Both the position numbers and the translations under genes were made by a program. The notes beneath the pieces are model-generated. The model was given only the letters and a program-made list of their open reading frames with translations, did no database searches and was not told the DNA's origin. From Candidatus Enterococcus murrayae (GTDB lineage Bacteria; Bacillota; Bacilli; Lactobacillales; Enterococcaceae), in assembly GCF_017315985.1 (NCBI RefSeq), contig NZ_JAFLVR010000026.1, positions 18,012 through 82,011 of the forward strand: DNA of 64,000 bases, given 5' to 3'. This document shows, one piece after another, positions 43,316 through 51,090 of the stretch (its first letter is position 1; every line of letters begins with the position of its first letter).

Positions 43316-44111
43316 CTTCGTAGCCCCCTAAAGTTAGATTTGTGTCAGCAGCAACAGGCGTCAGTTCTGCGTTCTTGTCCTCACTGACCTTACGATTGAA
43401 GTGATTGATCGCTAAAGCCAATCCAACCATAGCAACCCCTAACATCGGTACTTTCAAATAGGCGGCACAGAAGAACCCCGCTATTAAATAGGCAATATAT
43501 TTATTTGTAGGCAGATATTTCAGAAGTACAGCTATCCCAACTACAGGAAGCAGCCCACCAGCTACCTTCAAACCGCCCATCAACCAATCCGGCATATCAT
43601 TTACGATGACATCGACTACTTTTTGACCAAAAATCAGCATGATACCGACTGGAATCGCTCGTGATAATCCCCAAGGAAACATTCCTAAAACCGTATTTCT
43701 GGCGATTCCCTTGGTATTCAATTCTTCGATATTTTTATCGATTCTGTGTAAGAAAAAAGTATTGGCAAATCTTGCCAAAACGTCCAATTGAACCATCAAC
43801 AAACCTACGGGGACTGCAATAGCTAAAGCAAATTCAATCCCTTTCCCCGATACATGTGCAAAGGCTGTTCCGACTATCGCACCGGTTGTAAAATCTGGAA
43901 CGGAAGCGCCTCCATAAGTTCCAACACCAAGTACCATCAATTGTAAAGTAGCACCGATTGTTAATCCTAAAGTGACATCGCCTACAATAAGTCCAGCAAT
44001 CGTTCCAACGATTACGGGAAACTGCATACCGATTACTAAAGTCAAATTGTCCAAAATACAAAAGAACGAAAAGATGATTAAGACAGTAATTTGCCAGGTA
44101 GCTAATTCCAT
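43296..44111 (-). CDS. PTS mannose/fructose/sorbose-family IIC component
   Basis: 271 residues, seven to eight membrane helices with the EIIC_Man signature region GLTIGATLQLMVLGVGTYGG. Forms the sugar-translocating pore together with EIID. AAGGAGG precedes the ATG, 1 base after the IIB stop. The acidic C-terminal tail is cytoplasmic. Confidence 0.94.
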   Translation of the reverse strand: MELATWQITVLIIFSFFCILDNLTLVIGMQFPVIVGTIAGLIVGDVTLGLTIGATLQLMVLGVGTYGGASVPDFTTGAIVGTAFAHVSGKGIEFALAIAVPVGLLMVQLDVLARFANTFFLHRIDKNIEELNTKGIARNTVLGMFPWGLSRAIPVGIMLIFGQKVVDVIVNDMPDWLMGGLKVAGGLLPVVGIAVLLKYLPTNKYIAYLIAGFFCAAYLKVPMLGVAMVGLALAINHFNRKVSEDKNAELTPVAADTNLTLGGYEDGEYEE

Positions 44112-44112
44112 A

Positions 44113-44595
44113 TTAATGCCCCTCCTTCAATAGTTTCATAAAATCACTTTTATCTTCGTTTGGTACCATTTGTGCTACTAAACGGACCCCTTTCTCATTT
44201 AAATGATTGAACGCATCAATATCTGCTGGAGTGACCCCGATCGATTTTGCTACTTGCTTTGATCCCTTCTTCGCCGACATATTGCCGACATTTACTTCCT
44301 CCAGTACCACTCCGTTATCCGTCAGTTCAACGAGTGTCTTAGGATTTTTAGCGATCAGGAAGACCTTCTCATCATCATATTGTCCATTTTTTATCCTTGC
44401 AGAAGCACCTTTTGTTGTTAATATACTGAGCTTGACTGAATTAGGCTTAGCCATCTTAAGAACATCTTTTTCCATCTCATTTTTAACAACTTCATTGTCA
44501 ACTACCATAATCCGGTTAGCCTTTAAGTGGTTCGTCCACATAGTTGCTACTTGACCATGGATCAAACGTTCATCGATTCGAACATTAACAATCAT
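44113..44595 (-). CDS. PTS mannose/fructose/sorbose-family IIB component
   Basis: 160 residues from ATG 44595, with GGAGG 8 bases upstream; a TTG start at 44610 would overlap that site. Cytoplasmic EIIB of the mannose family: phosphorylated His in RIDERLIHGQVATMW. It receives phosphate from EIIA and passes it to the incoming sugar. Confidence 0.94.
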   Translation of the reverse strand: MIVNVRIDERLIHGQVATMWTNHLKANRIMVVDNEVVKNEMEKDVLKMAKPNSVKLSILTTKGASARIKNGQYDDEKVFLIAKNPKTLVELTDNGVVLEEVNVGNMSAKKGSKQVAKSIGVTPADIDAFNHLNEKGVRLVAQMVPNEDKSDFMKLLKEGH

Positions 44596-44613
44596 TTTTC
44601 TCGCCTCCAATTT

Positions 44614-44964
44614 CTAAAGCTCTTTGATTGATTCCTTAGCATCAATCAAGCTTTGCGCAATCTCTTCTCCCATGACCAAGCTGAGCATCATGGATAAATT
44701 CAACCCAGTAAAAACTCGAACGCCTTCGTTATTTCTTTTGGCTAATAAAGCCGCATTTGCCGGACTTCCTCCAGGAATATCGCAGTAAATCGATACATTG
44801 TCTGCAGCTACTGAAATTCGTTCATTATACCGCTCGAGTATATCGCTGACGGACATGTCTTCCGTAAAATCAACAGTATAAATATGCTCCTGTTTTCCTG
44901 CGATCATTTCTAAACTATTTTTGATCGTTTCCCCATACTTGCCATGTCCACATAAAATGATCAT
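44614..44964 (-). CDS. PTS mannose/fructose/sorbose-family IIA component
   Basis: 116 residues, stand-alone EIIA: MIILCGHGKYGE holds the phospho-accepting His, and DIPGGSPANAAL is the conserved loop. AGGAGG precedes the ATG. It is the first PTS gene after the GntR regulator, 13 bases from its stop. Confidence 0.93.
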   Translation of the reverse strand: MIILCGHGKYGETIKNSLEMIAGKQEHIYTVDFTEDMSVSDILERYNERISVAADNVSIYCDIPGGSPANAALLAKRNNEGVRVFTGLNLSMMLSLVMGEEIAQSLIDAKESIKEL

Positions 44965-44977
44965 TCTTTCTATCCTC

Positions 44978-45673
44978 CTATACCGATGTCACAGTAATAT
45001 CAAAGTATTTATGCTTTTTATACGAAAGAATAAATTCAATTAATTTGTTGTCCGATGCATAGGTTTTTTGTGTCATAAGAACTACTGGCTCCTCACCAGT
45101 AATTTGAAGTGATTTTTTAATCTCATCAGGTACAGGAAATAGAATCTTGAAATTTTCTTCAAATCGATTATTGAATAGATTGATATTTTTCTTTTCACGA
45201 ACAGTATCATAGATTGATTTCAACTGTTCCTTCGATGCTCCCTGAATATAATTTGAATCCATATAGGTAATCGTTAATTGGATTGGATCTTTCCCGGCAT
45301 ATTTCAAGCGAGTAATTTCTTGAACCTCGATCCCTTCCTCAAATTCACCGATAATCTCTGAAGTAGACTCTTTTTTGACAGAAAGGACTTCAGTACGTTC
45401 ATCACTGCGATCAACATATTTATAATCATTTTCAAAATAGCGTACCGTTGTACCCCTCAGTGCCTTGGTTACAAAGGTTCCTTTTCCTTGAACTCTGTAG
45501 ACATAGCCTTCTGAGACAAGCTCATTAAGAGCCTTTACGACTGTCGTTGAGCTGACATTGTATTTACTTTTCAACTCTGCTTCACTAGAAATTTTTTGTC
45601 CTGGCTGAAATTCCTTTGAAAGAATACGTTTGATAATATCTTGTTTTATCTCTTCATATTTTGATATGGCCAT
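44978..45673 (-). CDS. GntR/HutC-family regulator of the PTS operon
   Basis: 231 residues from ATG 45673, preceded by GGAGG; the longer frame to 45700 enters the operator. N-terminal GntR winged helix (SSEAELKSKYNVSSTTVVKAL) and C-terminal UTRA effector domain (about 85-230), the subgroup that senses sugar phosphates. First gene of the operon GntR-IIA-IIB-IIC-IID-SIS, so it is autoregulated by the TTAAC repeats at its start site. Confidence 0.92.
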   Translation of the reverse strand: MAISKYEEIKQDIIKRILSKEFQPGQKISSEAELKSKYNVSSTTVVKALNELVSEGYVYRVQGKGTFVTKALRGTTVRYFENDYKYVDRSDERTEVLSVKKESTSEIIGEFEEGIEVQEITRLKYAGKDPIQLTITYMDSNYIQGASKEQLKSIYDTVREKKNINLFNNRFEENFKILFPVPDEIKKSLQITGEEPVVLMTQKTYASDNKLIEFILSYKKHKYFDITVTSV

Positions 45674-45693
45674 AAAAATCCTCCTCTTACAAC

Positions 45694-45714
45694 TTAACAC
45701 GTTAACCTGTTAAC
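45694..45714. promoter_or_regulatory. GntR operator: three TTAAC repeats with 8-bp period
   Basis: TTAAC occurs at 45694, 45702 and 45710, two of them within GTTAAC palindromes. The array covers the predicted transcription start of the PTS operon, an effective repressor position. Confidence 0.65.
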
Positions 45715-45720
45715 ACATTG

Positions 45721-45758
45721 ATAATACCATCCGAAAATAATTTATGCAAGCGTTTTCT
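45721..45758 (-). promoter_or_regulatory. Promoter of the PTS operon with overlapping cre-like site
   Basis: Minus strand TTGCAT (45749-45744), 17 bases, TATTAT (45726-45721). The string AGAAAACGCTTGCA at 45758-45745 resembles a cre site with two deviations and overlaps the -35, consistent with catabolite repression. Confidence 0.65.
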
Positions 45759-45813
45759 AAATAGCATCTATTTTACGCTCATCAAAAATACAACCTTCCC
45801 CTTTTATTACACG

Positions 45814-45842
45814 AAAAAAGCCTTCCAATAAAATCGGAAGAC
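45814..45842 (-). terminator. Intrinsic terminator of ridA
   Basis: Minus strand AGTCTTCC pairs with GGAAGGCT and is followed by T6. Confidence 0.8.
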
Positions 45843-45871
45843 TCAATTGAAGTTATCGAACACAGTTGTTG

Positions 45872-46291
45872 TTAATTTACTACCGCTACTATCTCTACTT
45901 CTACCAGAGCGCCCTTGGGTAAAGCAGCGACACCAACACATGAGCGACTTGGTTTTTCGTTATCAAAAAAGCGTTCATAGACTTGATTGAAGGCCGCAAA
46001 ATCAGACATGTTTTTCAAGAAGCAGGTCGTTTTTATCACTTGATCATAATCTGCATCAACAGCTTTCAAAAGACCGCCCACATTCTGTAAAACCTGCTGG
46101 GTTTGATCCTCAATCGTTTCACCAACCATTTCTCCGCTTGCTGGATCTAACGCGATTTGTCCGGAAGCATACAACAAACCATTTACAACTTTCCCTTGAA
46201 CGTATGGTCCGATTGCTTTTGGTGCATTCTCTGTTTCTACCGTGTAGATTGCTGTTTCCTTAACACTCACCTTTGCTGCATTGTTTTCCAT
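45872..46291 (-). CDS. ridA: RidA-family enamine/imine deaminase
   Basis: 139 residues, homologous to RidA (YjgF/YER057c/UK114), which hydrolyses reactive enamines such as 2-aminoacrylate released by PLP enzymes. Family features: APKAIGPYVQGKVVNGLLYASGQI (seen at about 24-47), the strand with the conserved Arg in the terminal SRSCVGVAALPKGALVEVE segment. A slightly long N-terminal extension (about 20 residues) precedes the fold. AAGGAG lies before the ATG. It is downstream of an attenuator-like element about 200 bases away that could control it. Confidence 0.9.
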   Translation of the reverse strand: MENNAAKVSVKETAIYTVETENAPKAIGPYVQGKVVNGLLYASGQIALDPASGEMVGETIEDQTQQVLQNVGGLLKAVDADYDQVIKTTCFLKNMSDFAAFNQVYERFFDNEKPSRSCVGVAALPKGALVEVEIVAVVN

Positions 46292-46488
46292 TTTTTTCCC
46301 ACTCCTTTTTTTGATTGCTAGGCTCTAATTTGTATGCTCTCGAGACTTAATCGATTGCTTCGATTGAGCCAGACCATTTAACCCACTTGCATTTTCTTTT
46401 AAAAATGGTGTTTCCTTACTGATAGCTAGAATAATATTGATCCGCTTATTTCCACTAGATATGCCCTTGAGCAGCAAAAACTAGTAAA
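46292..46488. other. Region between the orphan attenuator and ridA
   Basis: About 200 bases with no start codon plus ribosome site. One minus-strand frame stays open for about 48 codons up to a TAG near 46325, but lacks an initiation signal; it could be a decayed gene end or chance. No independent ridA promoter is evident. Confidence 0.4.
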
Positions 46489-46523
46489 AAAAGCATCTCA
46501 CTAATTTCTTAGCGGGATGCTTT
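46489..46523 (-). terminator. Strong terminator of the leader transcript
   Basis: Minus strand AAAGCATCCCGCTAA pairs with TTAGTGAGATGCTTT (one mismatch, one G-U) around a GAAA tetraloop and is followed by T7. Its 5' arm can instead pair upstream (see the antiterminator at 46512-46535). Confidence 0.85.
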
Positions 46524-46535
46524 GGAGAATCCCAC
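46512..46535 (-). promoter_or_regulatory. Candidate antiterminator hairpin
   Basis: Minus strand GTGGGAT (46535-46529) can pair with ATCCCGC (46518-46512), seven pairs with one G-U, consuming the 5' arm of the terminator. The two structures are mutually exclusive. Confidence 0.55.
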
Positions 46536-46551
46536 TCAACAAATGTTAAAC

Positions 46552-46592
46552 AGGACTTCAAACTGTTTTTTTCAAAACAAGTCTCAAGTCCT
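46552..46592 (-). promoter_or_regulatory. Leader hairpin overlapping the leader-peptide stop
   Basis: Minus strand AGGACTT (46592-46586) pairs with AAGTCCT (46558-46552); inside it ACTTGTTTT pairs with AAAACAGT with one bulge. The 5' arm includes the last codons of the leader peptide, so ribosome stalling there would open the stem. Confidence 0.6.
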
Positions 46593-46631
46593 CAGTCTAA
46601 TAATCATTTGTTCAGTAGTCGTCGCGTTCAT
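46584..46631 (-). CDS. 15-codon leader peptide
   Basis: ATG 46631 to TGA 46584 encodes MNATTTEQMIIRLRT. AAAGGAG stands 7 bases upstream and a near-consensus promoter precedes it, so translation is very likely despite the length. It contains four Thr, two adjacent Ile, and an Arg-Leu-Arg motif. RLR-type motifs (the +x+ pattern) are known from macrolide-dependent ribosome arrest in Erm leader peptides; Thr/Ile codon runs are known from amino-acid attenuation. Either mechanism is possible. Confidence 0.7.
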   Translation of the reverse strand: MNATTTEQMIIRLRT

Positions 46632-46689
46632 AGAAATTCTCCTTTAAAAAATTAAATTTAAATGGCATTTAAATTAATTTATGATTGTA

Positions 46690-46718
46690 ATGATAACGGA
46701 GGTTTCCTTAGTTGTCAA
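46690..46718 (-). promoter_or_regulatory. Near-consensus sigma-A promoter of the leader transcript
   Basis: TTGACA (46718-46713), 17 bases, TATCAT (46695-46690). Predicted start near 46683, about 50 bases before the leader-peptide ATG. Confidence 0.82.
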
Positions 46719-46841
46719 TAAGTAGAAAGAATTTTCTGACATTTCAGTCTCTCATTTTTGTAAGCTGATTGTTCGTTCAATAAATGGAGCGTCTTGAAAA
46801 AAATCAGTATTGTTACCTTATAAATTGAGAGGGGTTTTTTT

Positions 46842-47636
46842 ATGAATAAAGGAATGACTGGTTTCCAGTTAAAGGTATTAGGGGTTGTGACGATGGTGAT
46901 CGACCACATTGGAGAGTTCTTTCTATTTTTAGGGGTGCCTATGTGGTTTCATTGGATCGGTCGAATCGCGGCTCCGCTTTTCTTGTTTGAAAGTTCTGAA
47001 GGGTTCATTCACACGAGCAATCGTAAAAAATATATGTTTCGTCTGTTAGCAGGTTACTGGTTGATGGGGATCATTGATATGATTCTTAATCACTATTTTT
47101 CCATCAATGATACGATCGTGTTCAACAATATTTTTGGTACATTATTCTTAGGGACTGTCTACATGCAGGCCTGCGAATATTTTAAACAAAAAAAGACCTT
47201 CTTTAAAGGGCTGATTTGGTTTCTTGTTCCAACGATCTTAAGTGTTTTAGCAATGGTACTGTTGTATGGTGGCAACCTCTTTGATTCAAAATTAGGGATG
47301 TTTTTCTTCCAAGGCTTCACTCTACTGGTTCCTACTTTGATGTTAACAGAAGGCGGCGTGCTCTTTGTTCTATTGTCCGTTTTGTTCTATCTTTTCCACG
47401 GCAAGCGTTTATTACAAGTGGCGTCATTACTAATTATCGCAATCATTACATTGATTTTTGGCGGCGGCGTGCAGCACGCATTTACACTTAATTATCAATG
47501 GATGATGTGCTTAGCAGCTATTCCGATTATTTTATACAATGGCGAAAAAGGCCGCAGTATGCGGAATTTCTTTTACATTTTTTATCCCGCACACATCGCA
47601 CTTTTTGCCATCATTAGTTTTTTCATCCAACGCTAG
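46842..47636 (+). CDS. TraX-family membrane protein
   Basis: 264 residues with about seven to eight membrane helices. The N terminus GFQLKVLGVVTMVIDHIGEFF, then RIAAPLFLFESSEGF, matches the TraX family, named for the F-plasmid pilin acetyltransferase but common on Firmicute chromosomes with no conjugation genes nearby, as here. Likely a membrane acyltransferase-like protein of unknown substrate. GAGAGGGG precedes the ATG. Confidence 0.83.
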   Translation: MNKGMTGFQLKVLGVVTMVIDHIGEFFLFLGVPMWFHWIGRIAAPLFLFESSEGFIHTSNRKKYMFRLLAGYWLMGIIDMILNHYFSINDTIVFNNIFGTLFLGTVYMQACEYFKQKKTFFKGLIWFLVPTILSVLAMVLLYGGNLFDSKLGMFFFQGFTLLVPTLMLTEGGVLFVLLSVLFYLFHGKRLLQVASLLIIAIITLIFGGGVQHAFTLNYQWMMCLAAIPIILYNGEKGRSMRNFFYIFYPAHIALFAIISFFIQR

Positions 47637-47638
47637 AC

Positions 47639-47667
47639 TTGACCTTGTTCGCAAAAAGCTATACAAT
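47639..47667 (+). promoter_or_regulatory. Sigma-A promoter upstream of the MFS exporter leader
   Basis: TTGACC (47639-47644), 17 bases, TACAAT (47662-47667), immediately after the TraX stop codon. Confidence 0.6.
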
Positions 47668-47694
47668 TTCTTTTGTGAATAAATCGTACAGATA

Positions 47695-47752
47695 ACACGT
47701 ATTACGTGTCGAGAGAGAGGCGGTTTCTATTAATTTAGAAACCACCTCTCTT
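47695..47752 (+). terminator. Palindrome plus terminator-like hairpin in front of the MFS exporter
   Basis: ACACGTATTACGTGT (47695-47709) is nearly palindromic and may be an operator. It is followed by GAGAGAGGCGGTTTCTA pairing with TAGAAACCACCTCTC and T5. The hairpin could end the TraX transcript or attenuate the MFS transcript that starts at 47674. Confidence 0.65.
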
Positions 47753-47791
47753 TTTGTTCGTTTATCTATCTAATCAAAGTGAGGTTATTAC

Positions 47792-49162
47792 ATGAAAGAA
47801 AAGAAAATCCATTTGTTGTTCGCTGTCCTTGCCACCGGGATCATGTCCTTTGCCGGCGTATTGATCGAAACCGCCATGAACGTGACCTTTCCCACGCTGA
47901 TCAAGCAGTTTGGTATATCTACTGGTATGGTGCAATGGGTCACGACTATCTATCTCTTAGTGATCTCTATCATGGTGCCTTTTTCCAACTACTTATTGAA
48001 GAATTTTTCGATCCGTAAATTATTTATCGTTGCTAATCTCTTTTTCATCGCAGGTTTAATCATTGATTTATGGTCTCCTTCCTACAGTATTTTATTGGTT
48101 GGGCGCTTATTGCAGGGGATCAGTACCGGAATTGCGCTGCCGTTAATGTTCCATATTATTTTGAATTTCACTCCCATGCACAAGCGCGGCACCATGATGG
48201 GAGTTGGTACATTAACAACGTCAATTGCTCCTGCGATCGGTCCAACTTACGGCGGGATTATGACGGCGAGTCTTTCTTGGCACTCAATTTTCTTGTTCCT
48301 GTTGCCGGTCCTAGCAATTTCTTTAGTAATCGGACTTTATGCCATTCCTGAAATGCCGGTCAAAAAAACGGGGGCCTTCGATATCGTAAGTCTGATTGGT
48401 GTTGCATTGCTCTTCAGCGGCCTGCTAATGTTTTTAAACCAGATAGGCAGTCTAATGAGCTTCCTCTCATTAGCGGTTGGTATCATCGGACTAATCATTT
48501 TCTATCGCCAAGCGACACGGGGGAAAAATCCATTAGTGCGTATTACTGTTTTAAAAAACAAGGTCTTCGTCTTATTTTTATGCGGCTTCCTAGTTTGTCA
48601 GTTCTTGCTTTTGGGGATCTCATTTGTTTTGCCTAACTTTATTCAAATCGTTTTGGGCAAGGATGCCTTCATCGCAGGTCTCGTCATGATGCCAGGGGCT
48701 GCAGTTGGTGCGATCTTAGCACCGATCTCCGGCCGTGTCTTAGATACTTTGGGGCCGAAAAAGCCGATCCTGCTGGGATTAAGCTTTGCGACGATCGGCT
48801 GGATCGCCCTAACCTTATTATTGCGTTCACCGCTTCTGCTCGGTTTTGTTGCAGGGCATGTCCTCTACATGATCGGTATTGGGTTTTCTTATAGCAACCT
48901 GATGACTACCGGAATGAACCTGCTTTCAGAAGACGAATATGGCGATGGTAATACGCTGTTCAATACTTTGCAGCAATTCTCCGGCGCAGTCGCCACAGCG
49001 ATAGTCGCAACCATCATCAACTTAGCGCAGCAGTCCCAAGACGATTTTATTGCCGCAACGGTTACTGGCTCGCAGCTTTCATTACTCGTATTATTAGGTC
49101 TGCTGCTGGCTGTTTTTATCGCTTGTCTGATTCATTTTCGTAAAAAAGCGGCGACAGCCTAA
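47792..49162 (+). CDS. DHA2-family MFS multidrug exporter (LmrB/EmrB-like)
   Basis: 456 residues with the 14-helix topology of the DHA2 drug:H+ antiporters. Motif-like segments ETAMNVTFPTL and GRLLQGISTGIALPLMF (motif C region) and GPTYGG are visible. Similar proteins include lincomycin/bile exporters. GTGAGG precedes the ATG. The leader contains a terminator-like hairpin, so expression may be attenuated. An XRE regulator follows 93 bases downstream. Confidence 0.87.
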   Translation: MKEKKIHLLFAVLATGIMSFAGVLIETAMNVTFPTLIKQFGISTGMVQWVTTIYLLVISIMVPFSNYLLKNFSIRKLFIVANLFFIAGLIIDLWSPSYSILLVGRLLQGISTGIALPLMFHIILNFTPMHKRGTMMGVGTLTTSIAPAIGPTYGGIMTASLSWHSIFLFLLPVLAISLVIGLYAIPEMPVKKTGAFDIVSLIGVALLFSGLLMFLNQIGSLMSFLSLAVGIIGLIIFYRQATRGKNPLVRITVLKNKVFVLFLCGFLVCQFLLLGISFVLPNFIQIVLGKDAFIAGLVMMPGAAVGAILAPISGRVLDTLGPKKPILLGLSFATIGWIALTLLLRSPLLLGFVAGHVLYMIGIGFSYSNLMTTGMNLLSEDEYGDGNTLFNTLQQFSGAVATAIVATIINLAQQSQDDFIAATVTGSQLSLLVLLGLLLAVFIACLIHFRKKAATA

Positions 49163-49255
49163 TGGTAAGAAAAAGGGCATAAGTTCAGCAGATACTCGCT
49201 AGCATTCCTGTCCTATCCTGATAAACTTAAGTTATCAAGGTAGGAGGTATAAACG

Positions 49256-49702
49256 ATGACACTAGGAACTAATTTTTTCAATGCCCGTAAAAAGCAAGGG
49301 TTATCCCAAGAAGCTGTCGCAGAAAAGCTTGGTGTAAGCAGACAGACGATTTCAAAGTGGGAGCTGGACGAAACACTGCCTGATATCAACCAATCGAAAA
49401 AATTGGCCGCGATCTACAAAGTTTCTTTAGACGATTTGATCGAATTCGACCCTGATTTAAACGACATAAAGGAAGTTATCGCCAAGACCAGTGAAGAGAA
49501 ACAGCAAAAAATTGATTGGACAACTGTCTGGGCGGAAAAATATCCTATCTTAATGACATACCAAGAAGTCGTCCACTTGGATGACTACGTTCCGCTGATA
49601 AACGACCTGTTGAAGCAGCTGAAAAAGGATTATGGGTATACGGATCAAGATGCTTTTCTCGTCTTCAAGGATATTTTGGCTCAAATCTGGAAAAACAACT
49701 AG
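49256..49702 (+). CDS. XRE-family HTH regulator
   Basis: 148 residues with an N-terminal Cro/CI-type helix-turn-helix (GLSQEAVAEKLGVSRQTISKWE) and a C-terminal domain of about 80 residues of unknown function rich in acidic and aromatic residues. TAGGAGG precedes the ATG. It follows the MFS exporter in the same direction, with no terminator between, and may be cotranscribed with it or have its own promoter. Confidence 0.85.
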   Translation: MTLGTNFFNARKKQGLSQEAVAEKLGVSRQTISKWELDETLPDINQSKKLAAIYKVSLDDLIEFDPDLNDIKEVIAKTSEEKQQKIDWTTVWAEKYPILMTYQEVVHLDDYVPLINDLLKQLKKDYGYTDQDAFLVFKDILAQIWKNN

Positions 49703-49738
49703 AGTAAAAACCGCGACTTTTTAGTCGCGGTTTTTACT
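49703..49738. terminator. Bidirectional intrinsic terminator
   Basis: AGTAAAAACCGCGACT pairs perfectly with AGTCGCGGTTTTTACT around TTTT, between convergent XRE and MFS genes. Confidence 0.87.
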
Positions 49739-50946
49739 TACTCCTCACATTCTGCCCCTTCATTTAAGAGAGTCCGTGCTTCGCCTTTTTTCACTCGCAG
49801 AATCAACAGAATCGCTAGTAAAACGATCCCTGCACCGAAAATAGACGTATAGCGAATGCCCATTTTTCCAGTTACCTGCGCGCCAATTGTTGATCCCAAT
49901 GTGATCCCAATATTGAAGGCCGCGATATTCAACGCTGAAGCCAGCGTAATATCTTTAGGGACGTATTTTTCAGCCAGCTGAACAACATATAGCTGCAACC
50001 CAGGGACATTCATAAAGGCGAATAGTCCTAAGAGCATTACGGCTAACAGGCCCAAACCAGACTTTCCAATTAGGATCGTCACAAATAAGAACACGAGCGC
50101 TGCCAGCAACAGACCAAACATTTTGATTAACGAGTCCAGTGGCTTGTCATTCGCAAAGTGTCCACCAACAGTATTGCCGATCGCCACCATCACACCGTAA
50201 ACGATCAAAAGGATTACGATGGCACTAGCAGAGAAGCCAAACCCTTCTAAAATTGGTGAAAGATAGGTGTAGGCAGCAAATGTTCCGCCGTAACCAAACG
50301 CAGTGATCAGAAAAGACAGCACTAATGGTTTATTCTTACCTATTCGAATGAAGCCCTTCAAGTCAACTTTCCCGGGAATCGGCAGATGACGGGGAACGAG
50401 GAAACTGCTGGCAATCAGACCAAGTAAGCCAACCACGGCGATAAAGATAAAGGACATATTCCAAGTCGTCTGCTGACCAATAAATGTCCCAAGCGGAACA
50501 CCTGTTACGGTCGCTACAGTCAAGCCAGTAAACATAATGGCGATCGCACTCGCCCGACGAGAGGGGGCTACAACATCCGCCGCGATCACTGTCGAAACCG
50601 ACATGAAGATTCCGTGAGCCAATGCCGCCAAAATTCGACCTGCTAACAGCACCATAAAGGTCGGTGCAAAAGCAGCCAGTATATTTCCACTGATAAACAA
50701 CAGCATAATCCCGAGCATCAAGCTGCGGCGATTCCATTTTCCTGTTAAGACCGTCAACAGCGGAGCACCGATCGTAACCCCTAAAGCGTATAAAGAAACT
50801 GTCAGACCTGCTTGAGCCAAGGTGACATGGAAGCTTTTAACGATCATGGGTAACAGGCCAACACTGATGAATTCAGTCGACCCGATCGCAAACGCATTGA
50901 TCGCCAGAGCCAGTAATGTTAAGTTTGGTGAGATTTTCTTTTCCAT
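49738..50946 (-). CDS. MFS efflux transporter (AraJ/PbuE/YdhP-like, DHA1)
   Basis: 402 residues with twelve membrane helices. N-terminal FAIGSTEFISVGLLPMI is the hallmark of the AraJ/YdhP/NepI-like DHA1 exporters, which export sugars, purine nucleosides or drugs. GGAGG precedes the ATG. It diverges from an HxlR regulator with an operator-like repeat between, the usual arrangement for regulator-controlled efflux. Confidence 0.88.
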   Translation of the reverse strand: MEKKISPNLTLLALAINAFAIGSTEFISVGLLPMIVKSFHVTLAQAGLTVSLYALGVTIGAPLLTVLTGKWNRRSLMLGIMLLFISGNILAAFAPTFMVLLAGRILAALAHGIFMSVSTVIAADVVAPSRRASAIAIMFTGLTVATVTGVPLGTFIGQQTTWNMSFIFIAVVGLLGLIASSFLVPRHLPIPGKVDLKGFIRIGKNKPLVLSFLITAFGYGGTFAAYTYLSPILEGFGFSASAIVILLIVYGVMVAIGNTVGGHFANDKPLDSLIKMFGLLLAALVFLFVTILIGKSGLGLLAVMLLGLFAFMNVPGLQLYVVQLAEKYVPKDITLASALNIAAFNIGITLGSTIGAQVTGKMGIRYTSIFGAGIVLLAILLILRVKKGEARTLLNEGAECEE

Positions 50947-51008
50947 ATTATTCCTCCAAAAAAATATTTGTAAGCTACGAGAAGATACTATATACTGTTG
51001 ATGACCTT

Positions 51009-51044
51009 TTGATAAGTACCCACTTTTTTGTACTATAGGTACCT
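51009..51044. promoter_or_regulatory. HxlR promoter and operator-like repeat
   Basis: TTGATA (51009-51014), 16 bases, TACTAT (51031-51036). The -10 is embedded in GTACTATAGGTAC (51030-51042), and AAGTACC/GGTACCTT halves bracket the promoter; such GTAC-containing repeats are typical of HxlR-type sites. Confidence 0.55.
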
Positions 51045-51090
51045 TTCAGTAACTTTTGGATCACAGCAAGCTTTTGAGGAGGAATTTTTT

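Noticed and set aside
46325..46480. Open minus-strand frame of about 48 codons before ridA
   Set aside because: No start codon or ribosome site and no recognisable homology; kept only as a possible decayed gene end.
46715..46909. 64-codon minus-strand frame over the TraX start
   Set aside because: It overlaps the start of the convincing TraX gene and the leader promoter; no ribosome site.
46842..47636. Evidence for a conjugative element from the TraX-like gene
   Set aside because: TraX homologues are common on Firmicute chromosomes and no relaxase, coupling protein or integrase is in the window.
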